A stretch of 64,000 nt of DNA from Pseudaquidulcibacter saccharophilus (GTDB taxonomy: Bacteria > Pseudomonadota > Alphaproteobacteria > Caulobacterales > Aquidulcibacteraceae): positions 496,001 to 560,000 of the forward strand of contig NZ_JAHWUS010000003.1 in the NCBI RefSeq assembly GCF_019455445.1. Reading direction: 5' to 3'. Below the pieces are notes generated by a model, which saw nothing but the letters and a program-made list of their open reading frames with translations, was not told the origin of the DNA and ran no database searches. The first letter of the stretch is position 1, and the number at the start of each line of letters is the position of its first letter. Shown piece by piece: positions 45,991 to 55,923 of this stretch. Both the position numbers and the translations under genes were made by a program.

Positions 45991-48933
45991 CTAGAAGTTT
46001 TTACGGAAGCTTGCATAGAATGTGCGTCCATACAAATCATAAGGACCACCAGCAACAGAGTTGCCCAAGCGAGTGTACCAACCAGAAATCTGGTTCATAG
46101 AAACGTTTGGTGGAGTTTCATCAAACACATTGTTAACACCAGCAGTTACAGACCAATCATCAGATTTATAACGAACTGAGAAACCATGAGTAATAGTTGC
46201 TTCAGTGTAAGGTTTAACTCGAGTGGTTGTTTTCGAGTAGATAGAACCTACAAGGTCTGAGTTTTCTACGCCGTAGTTAGCAAGATATTGCTCATTATTG
46301 TAAGCATAGTTTGATGCTTTACCAATAAAGTCGATATCCCATGTATATGTCCAATCGCCACGATCAAAACGAACAGTTGCGTCACCAACGAAGCTTGGTT
46401 GATAAATCAAGCCAGCATAATCGTCTTTTTCACCCAAAAACTCTTCGCCAGATTCAAGCATCCAGCTACCAGATAGGTTAACTGTCAACTTACCTAATGA
46501 GAATTCTTTGCGGTAATCAGCTTCTAAATCGATACCACGGCTAGTTAGCTGTTCAATGTTAACGTAACCAGTTGTAATAGAAGTGATTTTACCAAATTCA
46601 GAAGAGGTTGGATTTGTATCGCGTGTAAATTTGCTGCACAGTTCAGTACGACCAGTATAGCACAAATATGGAATGTAATAAGCATTCAATTTTGTGATAG
46701 TGTCATTAACTGTAATGTCATAATAATCTACGCGCATACGAAGATTTGTAGATTTTGGTGTCCAAGTTAAGCCAATATCCCAGTTGTCAGCTTTTTCAGG
46801 TTTAAGAATACCTTGAGAGCCTTGAGTGATAATAAGGGCAGACGAATAAGCACCTTGGTATGCAGGGTCTAGACCAATAGCCGAACAAGCCGCTTTGATT
46901 TCAGTATCTGTTGAATCTCCCCATTCAATACAAGGGTCAACAGAAGTTTGACCTAAGAAACCAGTTTGGTTTGCAAGGAACAATTCATAAAGTGCTGGTG
47001 CACGGAAGTTTGTGCCTTGTGAAGCAGAGAAACGGAACTCTGGAGTAATTTGCCAATTTAAATTAGCTTTATATACGCCATTTGATCCGTAAGATTTATA
47101 TTTAGATTGACGTCCAGAAAGGTTCAAATCAAGCTTTTCAACCAAAGGAAGTTTTGCAAGAACCGGAATATCCAATTCCAAGAAACCTTCTTTAACATTG
47201 TCTGTTCCTTTTGTACGGCCCGCACCAGTTGAGCCCCAAAGGTTTCCATCTTGAGTGATTGGACCTGGTTGGTCATCAATTGACTCTTCACGGTAATGTA
47301 AACCAGCTGCAAATTTCAAAGGACCTGCAGGAAGTTCAAATGCAGTACCGTTAATAGATGCTTCTACGATATTTTGTTCGTAATCAGTTTTACCAACATC
47401 ATGCGCAAAGAAATATTTTGTTTGCGCCGCGTCCCAATCGCCAGTTGCAACACTGTTTGCGTTCAACCAGTTAAATGGAACACAACCTGCGCCTGATCCA
47501 GTAGGACAGCCAACGATTGCTTGTTGGAACTCATCATATTTAATTACGTCTTGACCGTATTTACCGTGTGATTTACCGGTTTGCGCGTAAATTTCCCATT
47601 CCCAATCATTTGCAAATGCAGGCAATAAATCGCCAAAGCCACCGCCAATAGAAGCATTGAAACGGTAAGTGTCAATTGATTGGTCGTTGTTGAAGTCAAA
47701 TAATGCAACTGGGGCTGCATAACCACCAAATGGGTTATAAGATGCGCCCGGTGCAGTTAACCAAGAAGTTGTAACTGGAGATGCAAAAATTTGACGAAGT
47801 GAACGGAATTCTGATTCACGTTTGTTGTAGATTAAATCAGTTTTAACTTCCAAATCTTCACCAAATGGTAGTTGATAACGACCAGATGCGTATAGAGATG
47901 TAGTTTTAACAGGGTTTACTACAGTTGTTTCATCATTTTTAGATGATTTGAACGGGCGAAGCAAAATTTGTGCTGTCGGAGTTGCTGATGAACCACCAGT
48001 CGAAGTACCGATTTTTTTCCAACCCGGAATTGGGCCAGTTGAAGTAGAGTCAGGAACCCATTCACCAGCATTTGCACCGGAATAAACTCTTACAAGACCT
48101 TGAAGTTGGTTGTAGCATTTATATTGACCAGTTGCAGGATCAATTAGGTCGGCACGAGCGCCAGTTGTAGGGTTGAATGCATATTCTTGCTGACATTGTG
48201 CCCAATCACGATCTCCAGCTGTAAGTGCTTTACGTTCGTAATACTCGCCACCAATCATTACGTTGCCACGATCAAAGTTCCAGCCATATGAACCGTCAAC
48301 GCCATAACGTTCGCCACCACCGTCTTGGGTGACATAGGCTTTTGCACCGATTTTGCCGCCTTTTTGGTTGGTGTTGGTAATGATGTTAACAACGCCGCCA
48401 ACAGCTTCAGAACCATATACAGTTGATGCACCATCTTTTAGGAACTCAACACGGTTTTGCATAGAGAATGGAATGGTGTTCAAATCAACTGCGGCAACAG
48501 TACCACGAACACCAGCAGGAGGCATACGCTTACCGTTTACAAGAACAAGAGTCCTAGTAGCACCAAGTCCTCTCAAGCTTACTGTGTTAACGCCAGGGCC
48601 ACCATCAACAACATAGCCATTCCATGTTGAGTTAACCTGTTGTGCGCCAGCTGCAGTAGTTGAGCCGTAAATTACGTCAGAAGTTTCTGCATCACCTTTT
48701 AGTACAGATTCTTCGTTAGTAATTACCTGAATTGGAGATGTTGAGTTGAATTCGTTGCGACGAATACGAGAACCAGTAACAACTACGACACTTTCGTCTT
48801 TCTTTACTGCTTCTTCTTTTTTCTCAACTTTACTGTCTTCTTTTTTCGTTTCTTGTGCAAAAGCACTAGTACCAAGCATAAGCATCATTGCAGCAAAGCT
48901 TGTACCTAAAAGACCAGCTTTTCTAAATTTCAT
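45991..48933 (-). CDS. TonB-dependent outer-membrane receptor 3
   Basis: A 980-residue TBDR. Signal peptide MKFRKAGLLGTSFAAMMLML (cleavage after AFA), then a Lys/Glu-rich linker (KKEDSKVEKKEEAVKK) before the TonB-box-like ESVVVVTGSRI, plug (VNTVSLRGLGATRTLVLVNGKR, VEFLKDGASTVYGSEAVGGVVNII) and a barrel ending TFYASFRKNF. The linker and leader differ from TBDR 1 and 2. I start at the ATG at 48933, downstream of GGGAG; the open frame to 48981 adds unconserved residues. Divergent from the S9 peptidase gene, with a shared 680-bp control region. Confidence 0.93.
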   Translation of the reverse strand: MKFRKAGLLGTSFAAMMLMLGTSAFAQETKKEDSKVEKKEEAVKKDESVVVVTGSRIRRNEFNSTSPIQVITNEESVLKGDAETSDVIYGSTTAAGAQQVNSTWNGYVVDGGPGVNTVSLRGLGATRTLVLVNGKRMPPAGVRGTVAAVDLNTIPFSMQNRVEFLKDGASTVYGSEAVGGVVNIITNTNQKGGKIGAKAYVTQDGGGERYGVDGSYGWNFDRGNVMIGGEYYERKALTAGDRDWAQCQQEYAFNPTTGARADLIDPATGQYKCYNQLQGLVRVYSGANAGEWVPDSTSTGPIPGWKKIGTSTGGSSATPTAQILLRPFKSSKNDETTVVNPVKTTSLYASGRYQLPFGEDLEVKTDLIYNKRESEFRSLRQIFASPVTTSWLTAPGASYNPFGGYAAPVALFDFNNDQSIDTYRFNASIGGGFGDLLPAFANDWEWEIYAQTGKSHGKYGQDVIKYDEFQQAIVGCPTGSGAGCVPFNWLNANSVATGDWDAAQTKYFFAHDVGKTDYEQNIVEASINGTAFELPAGPLKFAAGLHYREESIDDQPGPITQDGNLWGSTGAGRTKGTDNVKEGFLELDIPVLAKLPLVEKLDLNLSGRQSKYKSYGSNGVYKANLNWQITPEFRFSASQGTNFRAPALYELFLANQTGFLGQTSVDPCIEWGDSTDTEIKAACSAIGLDPAYQGAYSSALIITQGSQGILKPEKADNWDIGLTWTPKSTNLRMRVDYYDITVNDTITKLNAYYIPYLCYTGRTELCSKFTRDTNPTSSEFGKITSITTGYVNIEQLTSRGIDLEADYRKEFSLGKLTVNLSGSWMLESGEEFLGEKDDYAGLIYQPSFVGDATVRFDRGDWTYTWDIDFIGKASNYAYNNEQYLANYGVENSDLVGSIYSKTTTRVKPYTEATITHGFSVRYKSDDWSVTAGVNNVFDETPPNVSMNQISGWYTRLGNSVAGGPYDLYGRTFYASFRKNF

Positions 48934-49612
48934 GGTCAATTCAATTCTCCCGTCTAATATAAAGAGCCAAAACCACGTCACAGGATTGGTAATTTAAGAT
49001 TAAAATTAAATCATAATACAGCAATGGAAACCTGCTTAATTGAAGAATTTACAAAAAAGCAATGTATATCGCCAAACTAACAAGTTCCGTGATTAAACTT
49101 TAGTAATGGTTGGTGCGCAAAATTTACAAGTATTAATCGCAGTTATATGAAATGTTTTTATACAAATGAGTAAATTTAAAAGTGATTTGTTACGAATTTG
49201 CAACAATTGTTATTGCTTTAAGCAATATTATTCGTTGTGTTTAGCATTTTTTGCCTTATTGCAAAATGGTATCAAGGTTTGATTGCAAATTTCATTTCAC
49301 ACAGGAATTTAGATTCGTATGTGACAAATCTCTATCATTTGTCATCATTAGCAATAACTATATTTCGGTTGAAATAAAAATTAATAAACTATAGATATAC
49401 GTGCATTGGGCGTATTGAAACTTTTAAAGAAGTATGGTTTCAATTGCCTTAGATTAACATGTTTTTATCTTTACATTTTTTCATGTTTAATAATTAAATT
49501 TTTAAATGTTTTCAAATCCGAGAAATGGAATATATATTGGGCTAAATTATTTCTTAAAATGAAATAGCCTAATTTATTCTTATATTTTGGAACGAGCTTT
49601 CTGGAGTGGCTG
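48934..49612. promoter_or_regulatory. Long divergent control region between TBDR 3 and the S9 peptidase
   Basis: About 680 bp, very AT-rich, no gene. It contains TGACAAAT-N7-ATTTGTCA (49322-49344), AACAATTGTT near 49203, and ATTGCT-TTA-AGCAAT near 49212. Its length and repeats suggest regulated divergent promoters, perhaps for co-induction of a receptor and a peptidase. Confidence 0.5.
49322..49344. promoter_or_regulatory. 8-bp inverted repeat, possible operator
   Basis: TGACAAAT (49322-49329) and ATTTGTCA (49337-49344) are perfect inverted copies 7 bp apart, between divergent TBDR 3 and S9 peptidase genes. Confidence 0.45.
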
Positions 49613-51682
49613 ATGCAAAAATTCAAGAAAAATTTTCTGATGACCTTAACTAGTTTGGCTACGGTTGGCCTTGTTTCTTATGGATTGCCAGCTATGGCAG
49701 AGCCTTGGAAACCTTCCACACCTGCATTGCCTGTTAGTAACATTGCTGATTTGCAAGTTATGAGTAGCGTAGTTATTTCACCTGATGGAAAACATGTTGC
49801 GGCTGTTACACTTGGCAGTAATAGACAAAATGTTGTGACCGTTTGGTCAACGGATGACATGACCAAGGCGCCGGTAACTATTGGCGCATCGTCAATGTCC
49901 ATATATTCAGTACAATTCCTGAAAAATGATCGTATTATGATAACCGGTCTTACTCCTGTTACCATGGGAGCGAATTCAGAATGGTACGCCAAATATACTA
50001 TTACAGACCTTGAAGGCAAAAAGTTTATTGAGCCATTTGGAAGTCAGGGCGAAATTTCAAACAAAGCTGGATTAGTTAGTCGACTTGGTAATGATAAGGA
50101 AAACGTATTATTTCAGGTTTTTAACGAAAAATCTTATACAGTAGATTTAGTGAAATATAATATTTATAAAGGAACCCAAGAAAGGCTTGCTCGTGGCGGT
50201 GACTACGAAGAATATGGCAGAGTCGATTCTAAAGGTGAACTAAGAACTAAATCTGAATTGAAACCTGAAGGCGGTAGTTGGATTAACCACATTTATTGGA
50301 AAAATCCTTCCGGCGATTGGATAGAACAACTTCCTCTTAAAGATGACATACATGAGAGACATACAATAAGTATTATCAAGCTTAATTATGATGCATCCAA
50401 GGCGTGGGTTATATCCAACCAGGAAGCAAATTATGCAGAAATAAAATTGTATGATTTCGCAACCCAAAAGTATGAAAAAACGCTTTTCAAAAATACTGAG
50501 TTTGATGCATCTGGCGTAGTATTCTGGCAACCATCTGAAGATGCTAATGAAGATGATCCAGTTTTGGGTGATATAGTGGCCGGTTATTGCTATGATGAGG
50601 CTGCAGAAGTTTGCGTTTATTCTGACCCAACTCTAAAAGGGTTACAGGCAAAATTAGAAAAATTATTCCCAAATACAAATGTATCTATTGTTGCAAGAAA
50701 AGGTGGTAAAGCTACTTTAGTGAAGGTCTCTGCGCCGCAATATCCAACGACTTGGTTCTTGCTTAAAGATGGCAAAAATCTAATTAAGATTGGTAGTGTT
50801 CTAAAAGATTTTGATATGAAAAATCTCGGAACAGCTCAATGGGTTGATATACCTGCGCGTGATGGAAATAAAATTCCATCCGTTGTTTACCTCCCACCTG
50901 GATACGATAAAACAAAAGATGGAACTATACCTTTGGTTGTTATGCCGCATGGTGGACCTTGGGCGCGCGATTATTGGGATTGGGATTTTTCTAATTGGGC
51001 ACAAATGTTTGCAACACGCGGATTTGCGGTTATCCAACCGAATTATCGAGGTTCTGAGGGACTTGGCTTGCAACATTGGAAAAATGGCGACAAGCAATGG
51101 GGTCTTGGAATGCAAGATGACGTTGATGATTCCGCGAAATGGCTAGTTGCACAAGGTGTTGCTGACCCTAACCGTATGATGGTGTATGGTTACTCTTATG
51201 GTGGTTTCTCGGCATCTGCTGCTGCAGCTCGCTCTGGAGGCGCTTCTAAGGGCTTATGGCAATGCGCAATTTCAGGTGCGCCTGTAATTGATATTGATAA
51301 ACTAAGGACTAATGAATGGGGTGAGGGGCGTATCCAACGTAAGGTACAAGGTTGGACCGTTGACGGATGGAACCCTCAAAAACATCTTGATGAAGTGGAA
51401 ATTCCTTGGCTAATTTATCATGGTGAATATGATCGTCAGGCTGATACAATGTATTCACATGATGCAACTGCTAAAATGAAGGCTTTGAATAAACCTAACT
51501 TTAAATATGTTGAAATTCCGCGAATGTCGCACCCTTTGGTTAAACAATACCCTGTACAACGCGAGTATTATTTGAACTTGATGTTGGATTGGATGGCAAA
51601 CGATTGCGGAAATATTTCAAAATATTTTGATGCACCAGATTCATCGTCCGCTGTAAAGAAAAAGCCGCCAAGCGGTCAGTAA
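49613..51682 (+). CDS. Exported S9-family prolyl oligopeptidase-type peptidase
   Basis: A 689-residue secreted serine peptidase. A signal peptide (cleavage after AMA, near residue 29) is followed by an N-terminal beta-propeller (repeats such as VVISPDGKHVAAVTL) that filters substrates by size, and a C-terminal alpha/beta hydrolase: VVMPHGGPWARDYWDWD, nucleophile Ser528 in GYSYGGF, Asp607 in HGEYDRQAD and His640 in RMSHPLVK. It should cut short peptides in the periplasm. A GAGTGG stretch lies before the ATG. Divergent from TBDR 3. Confidence 0.92.
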   Translation: MQKFKKNFLMTLTSLATVGLVSYGLPAMAEPWKPSTPALPVSNIADLQVMSSVVISPDGKHVAAVTLGSNRQNVVTVWSTDDMTKAPVTIGASSMSIYSVQFLKNDRIMITGLTPVTMGANSEWYAKYTITDLEGKKFIEPFGSQGEISNKAGLVSRLGNDKENVLFQVFNEKSYTVDLVKYNIYKGTQERLARGGDYEEYGRVDSKGELRTKSELKPEGGSWINHIYWKNPSGDWIEQLPLKDDIHERHTISIIKLNYDASKAWVISNQEANYAEIKLYDFATQKYEKTLFKNTEFDASGVVFWQPSEDANEDDPVLGDIVAGYCYDEAAEVCVYSDPTLKGLQAKLEKLFPNTNVSIVARKGGKATLVKVSAPQYPTTWFLLKDGKNLIKIGSVLKDFDMKNLGTAQWVDIPARDGNKIPSVVYLPPGYDKTKDGTIPLVVMPHGGPWARDYWDWDFSNWAQMFATRGFAVIQPNYRGSEGLGLQHWKNGDKQWGLGMQDDVDDSAKWLVAQGVADPNRMMVYGYSYGGFSASAAAARSGGASKGLWQCAISGAPVIDIDKLRTNEWGEGRIQRKVQGWTVDGWNPQKHLDEVEIPWLIYHGEYDRQADTMYSHDATAKMKALNKPNFKYVEIPRMSHPLVKQYPVQREYYLNLMLDWMANDCGNISKYFDAPDSSSAVKKKPPSGQ

Positions 51683-51687
51683 ATAAT

Positions 51688-51715
51688 AAAAAGCCCCCAG
51701 AAATGGGGGCTTTTT
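51688..51715. terminator. Bidirectional terminator between the S9 peptidase gene and oppA
   Basis: AAAAAGCCCCC (51688-51698) pairs with GGGGGCTTTTT (51705-51715), loop AGAAAT. T-runs on both strands; oppA's stop lies on its edge. Confidence 0.94.
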
Positions 51716-53340
51716 CATTTTATGCATAGATATCTTGAGCGGTGGTAATCGTTTGGATTATCTGCCCAGCCTGTTATGTTTGGATTTACTAGGTTGCGAC
51801 TTGAATCGAAGTAAATTGGAATAAATGCATTATCTTTAAGTGCAATTTTCTCTGCTTTTTCAATTAGTTCTTTGCGTTTGTTTGCATCTTTTTCAAAATC
51901 AGATTGTCGTAAATATGTATCAAAGTCTGGATTTGAATATTTGCCGTAATTCATTTCACCTGCTGATGTTTCAAAAGCATATAAAAAGTTGCGTGCGTCA
52001 TTAAAATCAGCAACCCAACCGGCATCGCCAACCTCAAAATCGCCTCTTTGCATTTTGTCGTAATTAATTTGAACATCGTTGCCAACAATGTGAACATTTA
52101 CCCAATCGCGGCCAATGTCGCGCCAGTTTTGTTGAACAACAGGCGCTATTCTTGGGTTATCGCGTGAATTACGATAGCTAAAGGTGAAATCCAATGGGTG
52201 TCCTGGGCCATAACCTGCTTCTTTCAGTAGTTTACGTGCCAGTTCTAATTTTTGCGCACGTGGCAAATCTTTCCAATCTTGGTGCACTTTTTCAAAATCA
52301 TAATTAAAGATACCTTTGGGAACTAATGAATACGCAGGTCTTTGTCCACCTTTTAAAATTTCATTGGTAATAAATTCACGGTCAATGGCAAGTGATAATG
52401 CTTCGCGAACTTTCGGGTCGTTAAAAGGCTTCTTTTTGATATTGAAGATATAATAGGTTATTGAGTTGTAATCAGAAATCCTTGCATAACCTGGCATGGT
52501 TCTATCTATTTCTTCACGTCTGGAGCCGCCAAAGTTGGTATGTATGTCAAGTCTATCTGTTTTTACCTGACGCTCGGCAGCAATGTCATCTTGGGTGGGG
52601 TAAAAATAAACCCCATCAAGGCAAACATTTTTTGCATCATAATATTTAGGGTTTTTGGAAATGTAAATAAAGTCGTTTGGTGACCATTGTTCTAGTTTAA
52701 AAGCACCATTTACAACAATATGCTCTGGGTTTATCCAGCTATCACCGTATTTTTCGACAACATGTTTGGGAACTGGATAGCTAATTGGATGGGTTAAAAA
52801 GTCTAATAAATAGCTTGCAGGATGTTCGAGGGTAACTTGAACGGTTTTGGGGTCAATCGCTTTGATGCCAAGTGCATCTTTTGGTAATTTTCCGTCAAAA
52901 ACCTGTTCTGCATTTTTTACTAAAAACAACATTGATGCATATTGTGTTGGTGGTTTCATTGTTAATAGGCGTTGCCAACCATAAACAAAATCATCCGCTG
53001 TTACAGGAACCCCGTCTGACCATTTTGCATCGCGTAACTTAAAGGTCCAGACCAAGCCGTCAGGGCTTGTAGTCCAAGAAGTTGCCATACCGCTGATTGT
53101 TTTTCCATCCGCAGTCGAAGTTGTTAAGCCTTCAAGCATATCAGAAATTATTTGATGTTCCCATGTCCCGGTTGCGACATAAGGATCAAGGCTTTTAGGT
53201 TCGCCGCTATTGCCAAAATGTATTATTTTGTCGCCACTTTGCTCATTTTTTTTGCTGCATGCGCCAAGCCCGCCACTTAAAAATAATGTCAAACAGGTTG
53301 CAGCAAGTAATTTATTATAAATCCGTCTGTTGGCGCTCAT
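51715..53340 (-). CDS. oppA: Oligopeptide ABC transporter substrate-binding lipoprotein
   Basis: Binds peptides in the periplasm for the OppBC permease. The 541-residue family-5 binding protein has a lipobox LGAC (Cys28) in place of the soluble signal peptide of E. coli OppA, then EPKSLDPYVATGTWE, the signature WTFKLRDAKWSDGVPVTADDFVYGWQRL, and the usual DPKVREALSLAIDREFI and GYGPGHPLDFTFSYR. AxDFVYxWxRL is the peptide-binding subgroup. On the same strand as oppBC but separated from them by a plus-strand gene, so it has its own promoter. Confidence 0.93.
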   Translation of the reverse strand: MSANRRIYNKLLAATCLTLFLSGGLGACSKKNEQSGDKIIHFGNSGEPKSLDPYVATGTWEHQIISDMLEGLTTSTADGKTISGMATSWTTSPDGLVWTFKLRDAKWSDGVPVTADDFVYGWQRLLTMKPPTQYASMLFLVKNAEQVFDGKLPKDALGIKAIDPKTVQVTLEHPASYLLDFLTHPISYPVPKHVVEKYGDSWINPEHIVVNGAFKLEQWSPNDFIYISKNPKYYDAKNVCLDGVYFYPTQDDIAAERQVKTDRLDIHTNFGGSRREEIDRTMPGYARISDYNSITYYIFNIKKKPFNDPKVREALSLAIDREFITNEILKGGQRPAYSLVPKGIFNYDFEKVHQDWKDLPRAQKLELARKLLKEAGYGPGHPLDFTFSYRNSRDNPRIAPVVQQNWRDIGRDWVNVHIVGNDVQINYDKMQRGDFEVGDAGWVADFNDARNFLYAFETSAGEMNYGKYSNPDFDTYLRQSDFEKDANKRKELIEKAEKIALKDNAFIPIYFDSSRNLVNPNITGWADNPNDYHRSRYLCIK

Positions 53341-53431
53341 TATATCAATCTCGGTAATGCTAATAAATTAATTTGAATTTATTCATGATTAAGATATGAA
53401 TCTCATGAACCACTATCAAGGCTAAAAAATT

Positions 53432-53974
53432 ATGAATATAAAATTTACAAGATTGAAAAAAGCTGCATTTTTAGTTCTATTGGCAAATTTTGGTCTGCCA
53501 AATGCAGTATATGCGCAAAATGATGCTCAAACGCCTTTGCAACCACTTTATCAATGTGCCACGCAAAAAGACGATGCTATGCGCCTAAAATGCTATGATG
53601 ATGTTGTTGCTGGGATAAAGGTTAAAGAAGAAAAAGCTGAATTAGTGGCAATTGATGCCCCAAAAATGCAGCAGTTGAAAAAAGAGGCATTTGGTTTTTC
53701 AATCCCGTCATTTTCAAAATTGAAAATCGTTAAGGAAAATGCCAAGAATGATGAGGGTGACAAGGTTGTAATGCTTGTTACCAAGTTTGATGACGGTGCA
53801 AAGCCCAAAGTATATTTCGATAATGGACAAATCTGGCAAGTTATCGATAGTGAAACAATTGATTATTTTAAATCGCTTCCAGCAAATGGTACAATACAAC
53901 GCGCTAGTTTTGGTTCATATATTCTTAGCTTACAAGGCAGCAAAAAAGGCTATCGTGTAAAGCGCGTTGAATAA
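53432..53974 (+). CDS. Exported protein with RLxCYD motif, function unknown
   Basis: A 180-residue exported protein: signal peptide (cleavage near VYA, residue 28), then LYQCATQKDDAMRLKCYDDVVAG, a Cys-x10-14-RLxCYD motif seen in several small proteobacterial envelope proteins, and a C-terminal half (VYFDNGQIWQVIDSE ... GSYILSLQGSKKGYRVKRVE) resembling a small beta barrel. The two Cys probably form a disulfide. No function can be given. It lies inside the opp locus on the opposite strand, its stop abutting the oppC stop. Confidence 0.75.
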   Translation: MNIKFTRLKKAAFLVLLANFGLPNAVYAQNDAQTPLQPLYQCATQKDDAMRLKCYDDVVAGIKVKEEKAELVAIDAPKMQQLKKEAFGFSIPSFSKLKIVKENAKNDEGDKVVMLVTKFDDGAKPKVYFDNGQIWQVIDSETIDYFKSLPANGTIQRASFGSYILSLQGSKKGYRVKRVE

Positions 53975-54880
53975 TTACCGATCTTTAGGGTCGATTGCGT
54001 CACGAAGGCCATCGCCAATAAAGTTAAGGCAAAACAATGTAATCATCATTGTTACCGCAGGAAAAAATAGCAACCACGGTGCAATTTCCATTTCACGCGC
54101 ACCGTTGGAAATCAAATTTCCCAAAGAGGTGAGGGGTTCTTGAACCCCAAGCCCTAAAAAGCTTAAGAAGCTTTCGGTTAGTATTACCGCAGGTATTGTA
54201 AGTGTTACATATACTACAACAGGTCCAAGTAGGTTTGGCACAATATGGCGTGTGATTATTTGATAAGTGCTAAGGCCGGCAGCTTGCGCAGCTTCAATAA
54301 ATTCTTTTTTGCGTAAAGAAAGTGTTTGCCCGCGAACAATACGTGCCATTGTAAGCCATTCAACCGCACCAATTGCCACAAAAATTAAAATGATATTGCG
54401 ACCAAAAACTACCATCAAAATTATCACGAAAAATATGAATGGTAATGCGTAAAGAATATCAACAATACGCATCATAATCTGATCAACTTTGCCACCAATA
54501 TATCCGGCGGTTGCACCCCATAATACACCAATTGTTAGCGATACAAATGTTGCAACAACACCAACAGCCAGTGATACCCGAAGGCCATATAAAAGCCTTA
54601 TGAATAAATCACGCCCTTGTGGATCGCCACCGAAAATAAACATGTTTTTAAGACTAGGCCCAACCAGAACCATGTCGTCAAAAATTTCATCATATTTATT
54701 GACCCAGAACAATGGACCAAAAAGCGCAAGTATTACCAATGCCCCCAAGACGTACATCGAAATCACAGCAGCCTTGTTTTTCATAAGTCTTGCAAGCGCA
54801 TCGTCCCACAATGATCGACCTAAAATAGCCGATTTTTCAAGCAATTGCGCTTTTTCCTTTGGGGTTGCAATCATGCTCAT
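53975..54880 (-). CDS. oppC: Oligopeptide ABC transporter permease OppC
   Basis: Inner-membrane permease, 301 residues, with a N-terminal cytosolic stretch, first TM near residues 38-58 and five more, an extracytoplasmic loop (GPSLKNMFIFGGDPQGRDLF) and the EAA loop EFIEAAQAAGLSTYQIITRHIVPNLLGPV that contacts the ATPase. FGGDPQGRDLFIRLLYG is the OppC signature. Its ATG overlaps the oppB stop (ATGA). Confidence 0.94.
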   Translation of the reverse strand: MSMIATPKEKAQLLEKSAILGRSLWDDALARLMKNKAAVISMYVLGALVILALFGPLFWVNKYDEIFDDMVLVGPSLKNMFIFGGDPQGRDLFIRLLYGLRVSLAVGVVATFVSLTIGVLWGATAGYIGGKVDQIMMRIVDILYALPFIFFVIILMVVFGRNIILIFVAIGAVEWLTMARIVRGQTLSLRKKEFIEAAQAAGLSTYQIITRHIVPNLLGPVVVYVTLTIPAVILTESFLSFLGLGVQEPLTSLGNLISNGAREMEIAPWLLFFPAVTMMITLFCLNFIGDGLRDAIDPKDR

Positions 54881-55806
54881 TCGTAGGTCACTTTCGGGTC
54901 AAGCATGCCGTAAATAATATCGGCTATAAGGTTTAGGATAATTATTAGAGAGGCATAAAGAATAACAACTGCCATAACCACTGGATAGTCGCGCTGTAAC
55001 GCGGATGTAACAAAGTTACGCCCAATGCCTGGAAGTTGGAATACATTTTCGATGACAACCGACCCTGTTATTAAACCAGCGCACGCAGGACCAAGATACG
55101 AGACCAAAGGTAATAAAGATGCGCGCAATGCATGTTTTACCAAAACAACAGAATCAGGAAGCCCTTTTGCACGTGCGGTTCGTATAAAGTTTGAACTTAA
55201 TACTTCGATTGTGCTTGAACGTACAAGGCGTGAAATAATTGCAATCTGTGGCAATGATAGGGTAACAACAGGTAATAATAAGGTCTCAAAAGTCATTTCA
55301 CCGAGATCAAGACCAGCAGTTGGCAGCCACCCAAGTTTAACACCAAAAAATAATGCCAATAGAGGGCCAGTAACAAATGTAGGGACACATATACCCGCCA
55401 TTGCCACTGCCATTACCGAATAATCTTGAATCTTATTTTGGTTTAATGCGGCAATCAGGCCAAGAGGAACCCCAATAAATATTGCAAGGCTTAGGGCAAA
55501 TATACCTATTGTAATAGAGACCGGAAAGCCATTGCCAATAATATCTGAAACATTTTGATTCTTATAAATAAGGCTTGGTCCTAGATCAAAAACGAAAAGC
55601 CCTTTTATATATTCGAAAAATTGTGCAAATAAGGGCTTGTCTAGGCCGTAATGCTGCATAACCAATTGACGAATTTCTGGCGACATTGCGCGCTCAGAAT
55701 CAAATGGGCTGCCGGGTGCAAGACGCATTAAAAAGAAAGCCATAGCGATAATAATAAACATCGTTGGTATTGCGACCAACAATCGTTTAAGCGCGAATGA
55801 CAGCAT
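54877..55806 (-). CDS. oppB: Oligopeptide ABC transporter permease OppB
   Basis: Inner-membrane permease, 309 residues: MLSFALKRLLVAIPTMFIIIAM, RLAPGSPFDSERAMSPEIRQ, HYGLDKPLFAQFFEYIKGL and the EAA-type loop FIRTARAKGLPDSVVLVKHALRASLLPLV (shown in part: RTARAKGLPDSVVLVKHA). The ATG at 55806 follows GGGGGA; the frame open to 55863 is unconserved. oppB-oppC form a coupled pair, but the ATPases OppD/OppF are not in this window. Confidence 0.94.
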   Translation of the reverse strand: MLSFALKRLLVAIPTMFIIIAMAFFLMRLAPGSPFDSERAMSPEIRQLVMQHYGLDKPLFAQFFEYIKGLFVFDLGPSLIYKNQNVSDIIGNGFPVSITIGIFALSLAIFIGVPLGLIAALNQNKIQDYSVMAVAMAGICVPTFVTGPLLALFFGVKLGWLPTAGLDLGEMTFETLLLPVVTLSLPQIAIISRLVRSSTIEVLSSNFIRTARAKGLPDSVVLVKHALRASLLPLVSYLGPACAGLITGSVVIENVFQLPGIGRNFVTSALQRDYPVVMAVVILYASLIIILNLIADIIYGMLDPKVTYE

Positions 55807-55923
55807 AGAAAAATCCCCCAAATGTGCCACTAGTGGAAGCCCATTTTTCATTTTTGCATACAATTTTATAAAATCATTGCTTAGTCAATTGAATTTGTGC
55901 AAGATTGTTAGATAAAGGTGTGT

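Noticed and set aside
48934-49612. tRNA or small gene in the long AT-rich divergent region
   Set aside because: No cloverleaf, no CCA-type acceptor and no coding frame with an SD was seen; the repeats there look regulatory.
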